A stretch of 64,000 bases of DNA, taken from positions 24,235 through 88,234 of the forward strand of contig RQSC01000152.1 in the NCBI GenBank assembly GCA_013416795.1, in the 5' to 3' direction. Under the pieces are notes generated by a model. It was not told the origin of the DNA. It did not search any database and saw only the letters and a program-made list of their open reading frames with translations. Shown piece by piece: positions 56,401 through 64,000 of the stretch. Numbering within the stretch: the stretch's first letter is position 1; every line of letters starts with the position of its first letter. This DNA is from Prasinococcaceae sp. CCMP 1430 (taxonomy: Eukaryota; Prasinodermophyta; Palmophyllophyceae; Prasinococcales; Prasinococcaceae). The translations under genes and the position numbers were made by a program.

Positions 56401-59211
56401 CTTTCGAATGTCTGGCAGCGCGCCGAAGAGGAGCGCTTTACGATCGAAATCGTGCTCAACGGGGTTGCCGCCGCTCGCAAGCTCGATCTGGTCAATCACG
56501 GCGACGTCGCCCACATCCAGATAGACCCGCCCGAGGCCTCGACGCTGAACGTGGTCGTTGCCTATCAGCACGGTGCGGGTGTGCCGTACGCTGCAATCAC
56601 GCTGCGCTGGTGGGACCCCGAGCAGCGCGGCTTTGAGGACCTCCTCGGGCCCCTTACCGCCGACGAGAACGGCACGGCTGCGATCACGCTGCCCTCGGGC
56701 GCGTACGCGCGTCCAAACGAGCGTTATGAGGTGGTGGCATCGGCGCCGCGCTTTTCGGCTCCCGGCGAGCTCGAGGCGCGTGCTTCGATGATGGCTGCAG
56801 AGCTGATGGCGGGGGCCACCCACACGCTCACTGTGATGATGCCCCTCGATGGCTCGGCTCCGTCGCCGCCGCCGCCGCCCGCTTGGGCACCCGGCGCCAG
56901 CGGCAACGGCCCTGGTGTGGCGCTCGTAGTCGTCACGCTACCGAGCATTGCCGACATCGGTTTGCGTTTTATGCTGCGCATGGTTGAAGCGGACTCGGAA
57001 GACGCTCGCGCCGCGCGCTCGCGCGACTGGGATTTGGCCGACGGCCACCGCGGGCCGGCCTTCAAGGGCCCGCTCGTGGCCGAGCGCGTGCAGCCAAATC
57101 CCCTCGATGCGTTGTCTCCCTCGGCGAAGTGCACCTCAGATTCCACCGATGGGTGCAATGAGTACGGCGAAATTCGCCAGCGGTTTATCGGCCTGCGGCC
57201 CACCGAACACGTCGCAATCCTGCACGAGTGCATCGACAACGCGTGCGAGGTCCTGTCGCCGCCGATCGCGGTGAGCGACAGCGCGGCGATCGCTGCGGAT
57301 GGCGTGGCGCACACCGTGGAGATTCGCACGCTGCGAATGTATCTCAGTGGGCGGCTGGCGTATCCGTCGCTCGAGCTCGGCAGAGCGCACGGCCAAGGGG
57401 TGGGCGCGCTGAATGTGAGCATCGCGCTGTGGGATCCGCTGACCGAGCTCGTGCCGGGCGACGGCGAGCGCATGCCTGGGCGGGCAGACGGCGTGGCGCG
57501 CATCACGACGGCCGAGGACGGCTGGCTGGCGTGCCAGATTTCCTTTAGCGACCACCTTGGTGGCGTACCCGCCGTCGACGGTGAACCGTGCATGCTGTGG
57601 TCAACTGCCGAGTACTACGTCGAGGCGTACGCAAACGTCGTCGCCGATTCGTTAGGCAGCGGGTGGGCGGGGAGGCAGGTGATAAGCGCCGTGCACGTGC
57701 CCGTCAAGGCGAGTGAGCTGGCGGACTGGACGGATAGCATAGGCTTCCCGCCGGTGCTGCCGCTGCTCGCGCAGGGAGGGAGCTCCGGCCATCGTTGCGC
57801 TGCCGGGCCCGCGGGACGCTCATGGAATCGCGATGCAGTGTACTGCATCATCGACGCAATGGACTTCTGCGAGAGCGTGCCCCCGTTGCTCACGAGTGGA
57901 AAGCCAACGCTCGTGCCGCAGCGTTTTGACCAGGGGGCGACTCTGTACTCGCCCGGGCGCGAATGCCTGTGGGCAGTGCGTCCAGATCCGCCCTCAATGC
58001 AAATCACCGTGCGCATCGTTGCCTCTGGGCTGGCGCCCGGCGACCAGGTGGTGGTTGCTGCTGCCCCCGACTGCGAAAGCGACACATGCGGCGCGCTTGC
58101 GCTCGACGGCGAATACGGCATGACGAGCAGTCGCACCGTCGGCGTGCGCGGCGAGGTGGCATATGTCATTCTTCGCCCTCATATGGGCTCCGTGCCAACA
58201 CGCCTGGGCACGGGCTTTCAGTTCGAGTTCGTGAGCGTATCTAACGACGGCTTCTTCCCGCGCGTGGATGCGCTCACCATGCTAGCGACGTTCCTTCTCA
58301 CCGCCACGTGCTGCCTGCTTGGCAGCATGTGGAAGCGCTACATCCGCCCGCGCCTCGTGCGCATGATGGGAGGCGAGGCGGCCGTCGAGATGCAGGCTTT
58401 GACCGCCGCGGCCGCGGCCGCGAATGGGGGACGGCCTGCCCGCGGGGGTCTCGACGCACAGACGCGCTCGCGCGCGCTTAAGCGCGTGACGTATTCCAGC
58501 AAGGGCTCGGCGGCCGTCTCGGGTGGCGCTGATGCTGAGGGTAGCGACCGTGAGGGCGCGCGGACAGAGGTGGGGGAGGGAGGGCAGCTGGCAGGTGGTG
58601 CGGACGATGGCACCGTCGGCGAGGAGACCGGCGAAGACGTGTGCGCAATCTGCCTGGTCGAGTTTGAGGACGGAGACGAGCTGGTCGAGCTGCGCTGCAA
58701 CCACCGCTTCCATGGGGAGTGCGTCGACTCGTGGTTGCGCGTCGACGTGGTGTGCCCACTGTGCCGCGCGGACCTCCGCGAAGAGGAGCACGCGGACGCG
58801 GACGCGTCTCCTACGCCCAGCTCGGGCGCCGCAAGCGACTCGGTCGCAGTCGATGTGGCACCCGCTGGGCCCGGGCCCGGTGACGGCGACAACGCCGACG
58901 TGGCAGACTCAGCACCGCCACGCGTGCCGCGCAACGCTACGCTATCGCCGCTGAGTGGCGCGAGTCCGTCCCGCATAGCCATGCCGCGCATCGAGACGGA
59001 CAATTACAGATCGGAGGCGCCGGCGGAGGCGAGCGCCCTGTCGTCGCCGGGCTCGACGCCGAGGGGACTGGCGCGCGTCCCTCTGCCGCCCGTGCGCGCG
59101 CGCGTGGCGCCCGCAGGCAGCACAGAGGACGATCCGGAGCAGGAGCCTGCCGCGGTGTCCGTGCGGATAGACCGAGCGAGCACAAGCAGCGATAGCTCCG
59201 CGCGGCTTTAG
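53417..59211 (+). CDS. Kelch–CUB-like–transmembrane–RING-H2 protein (putative membrane E3 ubiquitin ligase)
   Basis: 1,859 residues. Exon 1 (53417-53655) has a signal peptide (VATLALTAALLPALCTG) and the first kelch strand (AAMYIIGGYSYYYR). Intron 53656-53870 (GTGCGC...GAGCGTAG) splits that Arg; exon 2 (53871-59211) continues DCINDVWALSTDARNWELLY. Residues about 70-840 hold kelch repeats (LVYLFGGYN...DLWVFD, VYIFGGFSNLPG, LVYGGQDS...DDLWVF, MFVFGGLREW). A CxxC-rich join (CQDVCVGCATSQSKERRC) and Ig-like/carboxypeptidase-regulatory-like beta domains follow. A CUB-like domain lies at about 1405-1540 (YSPGRECLWAVRPDPPSMQI). One transmembrane helix (TMLATFLLTATCCLLGSMW, about 1550-1570) precedes a cytosolic RING-H2 (CAICLVEF...CNHRFHGEC...CPLC, about 1670-1712) and a disordered tail. 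The ectodomain recalls attractin; the RING recalls PA-TM-RING E3s. Confidence 0.85.
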
Positions 59212-59680
59212 AGAGAGAGAGAGGAGAGACTAGCTAGCTCTAGCCCGCTCACGAGAGGAGCCACAGGTTTGTGTCGAGGCTTCCGCGTTGCATCCCACCG
59301 AGGCACCTGGAGGCACGCGCCGCCACCGCGACGGCGCGAAGAGGCCAGGCCGTGCCACGTTCGGTGATGCCGCCTCGAAGCGCGGGAAGCGAAGAGGAGG
59401 GGGTAGCGAGTCGGGCGCATCCGCTGTCGCCGGGCGCGTGTACGGCACGTGCGGGCGCTGCGCCGCGCTCCTGCCCGCGATGCTCTGCGGGAGCTGCGCT
59501 GCAGACGGGCTTGATCGGGCGAGCGCCTCCGTGGGAGCAGCGGCGAGAGCACACGCTGCACAGGGCGAATGGCTCGCGCCCCTCTCCATACCGAACTGCC
59601 GCGTCGAGGAGTGGTGACAGAGGCGAGCTCGCTGNGCGCCCGCGCCTGAGGCGGCGCCGCCCGCGCCGCGCGGCGCCAAG
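59212..59680. other. Intergenic region, and lost 5' part of the translocator gene
   Basis: Contains GA repeats and ACTAGCTAGCTCTAGC just after the RING gene stop, then sequence of unclear role and an N at 59635. The transit peptide of the plastid translocator must be encoded here or upstream of the N; I could not place its ATG. Confidence 0.5.
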
Positions 59681-60027
59681 ATGAAGCCGCTCCTCCTAAG
59701 CGTCGCCGTCGGCGCCGCTGTCTGGTTCGCGCCCGTCCCCGCGGAACTCGCCGCAACCGCCATGGGCATCAAGGCCTGGAAGCTGCTCGCCGTCTTCCTC
59801 GGCACCATCGTCGCCATCATCACGCAGGTGAGGACGCGCCCGCGCGCCAGGGAGGGGGAGAGGATGTGCGCCGAGTGCGCCGCCGCCGTCGCTCCCGGTG
59901 GCGCATTTTCGTGCGCAGCCCTCGCCTGCGCGTCGCCGTCGCGCCACACAGCGCGGGGGAGGCGCGGAAGACGCAAGGGGAAGGCTGGGGGGCAGCGTGG
60001 CGGGGGGCGATCGGGGAATGGGGCGGC

Positions 60028-60066
<39 letters not shown>

Positions 60067-61854
60067 GCCGGCGCAGGCCGTCCAGATCTCCCCGTCACCG
60101 CCGAGCCCGCAGGCCGCGGCGCTGCTGTTGGCCGCGCGCGAAAATCGCGCGCCCCGCACGAATGCGAGCGGAAATATCCTGCCCGAAAAAATATCGCAGG
60201 TGCCGCGCGCGGCTGAAAGCGGGGCGCGGTGGCTGGGCGCATGGACGCGCGCAGGGGGCCTGGGCGCGGCTCGGCCGGGTGGCGGTGGCGGTGGTCGGGG
60301 GGGGGGGGCAAGGATGGCGAGAAAGAGTTCGTGTACGACGTGGAGGGCCTCCATGACAAGGGCAGTGGAAGGTATTGTGTGTGTTTGGTGGTGGTGGGTG
60401 GGTGCGGAGGGGGGGTGCCTGTGATCGTGATCGCCGCGCGGTGGGGCGCGGGGCGACGCGGCCATGCGACGCGATGCTCTGGCGGCTGGCTGGTGGCGGC
60501 GGGCACGCTGGCGGTTGCGCCCGATGTGCTGTCTGCTGACGGCGATCCTTGCACGCGCGCGCATGCTCCCGCGCCCTCGCAGCCCCTGCCACTGGGCGCC
60601 GTCGCGCTCATGGGGCTGGGCGCCGCCATGACCCTCAAGGTGATGACCTTCCCGCAGGCCTTCAGTGCGATGGCGTCGCCCATCCCGTGGCTCATCGCCA
60701 TCGCCTTCTTCTTCGCCAAGGGCTTCATCAAGACCGGCCTGGGCAACCGCATCAGCTACCTGTTTGTGAGGGCATTCGGCAAGACCACGCTCGGCCTGTG
60801 CTACTCGCTCGTCTTCGCCGAGGCGCTCCTCGCGCCTGCGATCCCGTCGCTCGCCGCTCGCGCCGGCGGCATTATGAAGCCGCTCGTGGAATCTCTGAGC
60901 ATCGCGTGCGGCTCCAAGCCCGACAACGGCACCGAGAAAAAGATGGGCGCGTACCTCATGGCCACCATGTTCCAGACCTCGTGCATCTCTTCCGCGATGT
61001 TCCTCACCGCCATGGCTGCCAACCCTCTCGCAGCCAACCTCGCCGAGGCCGCGACGGGCCAGGTCATCTCGTGGGTCGGCTGGGCGACCGCCGCGTTCGT
61101 GCCGGGCGTCGCTGCGCTCATCCTCATTCCGCTCCTCGTTTTCACCATCTACCCGCCCGAGATCAAGGAGTCGCCCAACGCGCCCGAGCAGGCCAAGGCT
61201 GAGCTCGCGAAGATGGGCAAGATGAGCGGCGACGAGAAGATCGTGGCTGCCACGCTCGTGCTCACCGTTGGCCTGTGGATCTTCGGTTCCCAGTTCGGCA
61301 TCGGCTCCGTGTGCGCCGCCATCATCGGCCTGTCCATTCTCATGATCACTGGCGTGGTCGGCTGGAAGGAGTGCCTCGCGCAGGGCGTGGCGTGGGACAC
61401 CCTCACTTGGTTCGCGGCGCTCATCGCGATGGCCGACCACCTCAACAAGTTCGGCCTCATCGGATGGTTCTCCGGGCAGGTGACCAACGTGGTCGGCGGC
61501 CTGGGCCTCGCCTGGCAATCCACGCTGCTCATCCTCATCGCCATCTACGTGTACTCACACTATGCCTTCGCGTCGGTCGCCGCGCACATCGGCGCCATGT
61601 ACACCGCTTTCCTCAGCGTCGCCGTGGCGCTCGGCTCGCCCCCGCTCGCGTCGGCGCTCATCCTGGCCTTCGTCTCCAACCTCATGGGCTGCACCACGCA
61701 CTACGGCATCGGCTCGGCGCCGCCCTACTACGGCGCCGGCTACGTGTCGCTGCCCGAGTGGTGGAAGATCGGCTTCATCTGCTCCGTGGCGAACCTCGTC
61801 ATCTTCCTCGGCCTCGGCTTCCCGTGGTGGAAGTTCTTGGGACTCATGGCGTAA
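59636..61854 (+). CDS. DIT1: Plastid 2-oxoglutarate/malate translocator (DiT1/SLC13-DASS family), 5' incomplete
   Basis: Inner-envelope dicarboxylate carrier that exchanges 2-oxoglutarate and malate, supplying carbon skeletons for plastid ammonium assimilation and photorespiration. Coding is open from 59636, right after the N (APAPEAAPPAPRGAK then MKPLLLSVAVGAAVWF, matching the family's PQGAKLIPLL junction), so the transit peptide is missing. The ATG at 59681 is internal. Exon 1 ends at 59827; intron 59828-60582 (GTGAGG...CCTCGCAG, phase 0) contains the G34 tract. Exon 2 (60583-61854) opens PLPLGAVALMGLGA and carries FFFAKGFIKTGLGNRISYLF, AMAANPLAANLA, YSHYAFASVAAHIGAMYTAF and the signature SNLMGCTTHYGIGSAPPYYG. 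About 12 helices; the mature part exceeds 470 residues. Confidence 0.9.
60030..60063 (+). repeat. Poly(G) tract, 34 nt, within the translocator intron
   Basis: Uninterrupted G34 on the coding strand inside intron 59828-60582. In the pre-mRNA it would be a G-run able to form quadruplex; similar tracts lie upstream of COG5 and of the GNAT gene. Confidence 0.85.
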
Positions 61855-62117
61855 GGGCTGTCCACCCCTCGCGGACTTTTTGGGGCTCTTCACAAGCCCT
61901 CTCTATAGATCTGTCGCCGCGCCGCGCTCGCGACGCCAGTAATCCGATGCGCAAAACCCCTCGATGGCTCGCGTGACATGTGTGTGGAGCGAGCGAGCCG
62001 CTACGGATGCGCGCGGCTGTGCAGTGGCAGGACCGCCTCACTGCCACACGGGTCCGCGCATGGCACATGTTGGGACGCAGTGGTGCTACGTCCCTCGGCG
62101 CACACGCTTCATGGTCA

Positions 62118-63602
62118 TTAGATTATTACGAAGGGCGTCTCGCGGCGCACGGCGCCCGCCGTCGCCCCTGCAGCTCGGCGCTCCTCGAAGAGGCTCTGGC
62201 CGACCGCCTGGATGGGGCCGCCACCCAGGCACTCGTCGCCGTCGTACAACACCAGCATTTGGCCGGGCGTGATGGCCTTGGCGGGCTCGTCGAAGCGCAC
62301 GACCACACCGGCGCCAGCGCCCCCGCTCATCGTCTCCACGCCTCCGAGCGCCGCCTCGGGTGCACGCCAGAAGCCGCTCGGTGGCACGCGCGGCGCGTGT
62401 GCGCTCGACGCCGCCCACGCGGTGGCTCCCGCCGTAGGGGTGGCGTAGCGCGCCTTGAAGGTCACCCGCATCCCAGCGACGCTGTCGGCCGCCGCCGGTG
62501 CCGCGCCCGCCACCCATGAGAAGGCGCCAGTCGCGGCGCCACGAGTGAGCAGCGCGTCGCTCTGCGACTCGCGCGCGACGTACAGCACGCGCCGCTGCGC
62601 GTCCTTGCCGGCGACAAAGTAGGCCTCATTGGCACCGCCTAGGCGCGCGCGCTGACCGATGGTGTGCAGTGCCACGCCAGCATGCGCACCCACAGCACGA
62701 CCGCTCTCAACGTCAACGAACTCGCCGGCCTCGAGCCCGCCGGCGACGTAGCTCGAGATGAAGTCGCCGAAACGCCGGCGACCCACGAAGCACAGCCCGG
62801 TGCTCGTCCGCTTCTGAGCGACATGCAGCGCGCGCGCCGCAGCGGCGGCGCGAACGTCCGCCTTGAGCATCTCACCAAGTGGAAAGAGCGCGCGAGAGAG
62901 AGCGCCACTCCCAACGCCCGCCAGGAAATACGACTGGTCGTACGCGGTGTCAGCGCCAGCGAGCAGCGAGACGAGAGAGCCCGACGCCGACCCCGCGCGC
63001 GGACGTAGCCGCGCGTAGTGGCCCGTCGCGACGAGGTCGGCGCCCAAGCGCCGCCGCGCGTGCTCGGCGAAAGCGCCGAACTTGACGTGCACGTTGCACG
63101 CCACGTCTGGGTTTGGCGTGAGCCCGGCAGCGTACGCGTCGAGGGCCGGCGCAAACACCTCGTGCCAGTACTCGCGGCTTAGGTCCGCCTCGGCCAGCTC
63201 GCAGCCCAGATCGCGCGCGACGCGGCGCGCATCGGCGCGCTCGGCCGCCGCCTCGCAGTGCTCGGGGCTGTCGCCGTCGCCGCTGCCGCCCTCCTCGGCC
63301 GCGTCCCAGCTGCGCAAGTGCGCGGCGACCACACGGTGCTCATTCGCGGCGCACAGCAATGCCAGCGTTAGCGCCGAGTCCACGCCGCCCGACACGCCCA
63401 CCACGACCGTCTTGCGCGTCGACAGGTCGATGGGGATACTGTGGGCGGTCTTGTTGTTGTCTTTGCTACTTGAGGAGGAGGAGGACGACGACGAGAGGGC
63501 GTTGGAGCGAAGTGCGAGTGTGTTCGCATGGCCGAGGGCGCGCCGAGCGACGGCGGCGGCCACCGCGGCACGCGCTGTGCGAGCGGCGGCAGCGAGCGGC
63601 AT
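62118..63602 (-). CDS. TRMU: tRNA-specific 2-thiouridylase MnmA/TRMU, organellar
   Basis: Makes 2-thiouridine at the wobble base of Lys, Glu and Gln tRNAs, using ATP and persulfide sulfur. 494 residues, one exon. The N-terminus is Ala/Arg-rich with a poly-Ser tract (residues about 37-46), a likely mitochondrial or plastid presequence. Then come the PP-loop GVSGGVDSA (residues 69-77), LTPNPDVACNVHVKFGAF with the catalytic Cys in ACN, DLVATGHYARL, YDQSYFLAGV, STGLCFVGRRRFGDFI with the second catalytic Cys, HTIGQRARLGG and a C-terminal beta barrel ending GQMLVLYDGDECLGGGPI. The family usually reads LCN at the first Cys; here it is ACN, a minor change. The ATG at 63602 follows the signal logic; other in-frame ATGs upstream look non-coding. 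Confidence 0.92.
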   Translation of the reverse strand: MPLAAAARTARAAVAAAVARRALGHANTLALRSNALSSSSSSSSSSKDNNKTAHSIPIDLSTRKTVVVGVSGGVDSALTLALLCAANEHRVVAAHLRSWDAAEEGGSGDGDSPEHCEAAAERADARRVARDLGCELAEADLSREYWHEVFAPALDAYAAGLTPNPDVACNVHVKFGAFAEHARRRLGADLVATGHYARLRPRAGSASGSLVSLLAGADTAYDQSYFLAGVGSGALSRALFPLGEMLKADVRAAAAARALHVAQKRTSTGLCFVGRRRFGDFISSYVAGGLEAGEFVDVESGRAVGAHAGVALHTIGQRARLGGANEAYFVAGKDAQRRVLYVARESQSDALLTRGAATGAFSWVAGAAPAAADSVAGMRVTFKARYATPTAGATAWAASSAHAPRVPPSGFWRAPEAALGGVETMSGGAGAGVVVRFDEPAKAITPGQMLVLYDGDECLGGGPIQAVGQSLFEERRAAGATAGAVRRETPFVII

Positions 63603-64000
63603 GGCGGCGCGAGTGCTCGGTAAGCACCTCTCCGCCGCGGGCGAGCAAGCACTCAGCCTGAGAGGGGGCGCAGCCGGGGGCGCGCGCGCGCGCGCGCCCG
63701 CGCGCGCGCGCACTCTGGCGAACCTGCGGCGCACCTCACCTGAATGCCACATGCGCGCGGTGGCGCACCTGCGCCCAAACCCCACCAGGCGCGCGCGCTC
63801 CTGCCATTCCCGACGTGCCGGCCTGCATCCAGCCTCTACCCTGTCCTCCCCTCCCCTCCCCCTCGCTGTTGCCTCCGCCGCTTGCGCGGCACCACACGCC
63901 ACCATAGCGCCTGGCAGTACGCGCGTGCGCGCGGCCGTGCGCACCGCCACGACATCCGGGCGGCGCCTTCCTCTTCTCGTCGGTGCTCAGGTCGTCAGCC
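63603..64000. other. Upstream region of the MnmA/TRMU gene
   Basis: Alternating GC runs (63680-63710) and otherwise promoter-like GC-rich DNA. The minus frame stays open without protein-like composition. No gene is seen up to the window end. Confidence 0.45.

Noticed and set aside
59230-61518. A 762-codon minus-strand open frame opposite the translocator
   Set aside because: It is the antisense shadow of a GC-rich gene with clear DiT motifs on the plus strand; its sequence has no domain-like pattern.

Overview
This window is nuclear DNA from a GC-rich, plastid-bearing eukaryotic alga. About 30 protein genes sit on both strands, each with its own promoter region. Many are split by short GT-AG introns of about 50-755 nt. 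Several genes are eukaryote-specific: MED31, COG5, PIG-W/GWT1, glucosidase II alpha, a mitochondrial carrier, a NEK kinase and an ULK4-type kinase. A plastid 2-oxoglutarate/malate-type translocator and a phosphoglycolate-phosphatase-type enzyme point to photosynthesis. The ULK4-like protein and a candidate outer-dynein-arm docking protein hint at a cilium. The very high GC, compact genes and GTGCG-type splice donors fit a haptophyte such as the Pavlovales, but that placement is inference. Most starts below are the first in-frame ATG; where that was impossible I say so.

Layout: 1-13.7 kb holds a MATE transporter (5' end off the window), PIG-W, a Gly-Tyr/Pro-rich surface protein, an HMG-box/histone-fold fusion, a TLC/LAG1 (ceramide-synthase-like) protein, a coiled-coil protein and a fatty-acid-hydroxylase-superfamily enzyme. 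13.9-18.9 kb holds MED31, a 1 kb field of GT/CA and ACAAC repeats, glucose-6-phosphate 1-epimerase and a small membrane protein. 18.9-30.2 kb holds COG5, the ULK4-like kinase (tail to tail with COG5, 12 bp apart), EF-Ts, a CPBP protease, a small membrane protein and a GNAT acetyltransferase. 30.3-42.7 kb holds a VASt-domain protein, an unknown protein, a HAD phosphatase, glucosidase II alpha, an oleosin-knot-like protein and a coiled-coil protein. 42.7-43.2 kb is a Tourist-type (PIF/Harbinger) MITE with 23-bp perfect terminal inverted repeats and a TAA duplication. 43.2-64 kb holds an uncoupling-protein-like carrier, a NEK kinase, APRT, a coiled-coil axonemal candidate, a 1,859-residue kelch/CUB/TM/RING-H2 protein, the plastid translocator and MnmA/TRMU.

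The genes are mostly housekeeping and unrelated; no operon-like cluster or defence island is present. The main points of novelty are the domain architectures (kelch-CUB-TM-RING, HMG-box plus histone fold with a PIP-like motif, oleosin-like knot), the MITE, three long poly(G) tracts, the repeat-filled intron region, and the unusual intron donors with minimal introns. Single N bases at 4739, 28059 and 59635 mark assembly uncertainty, and two of them disrupt genes.
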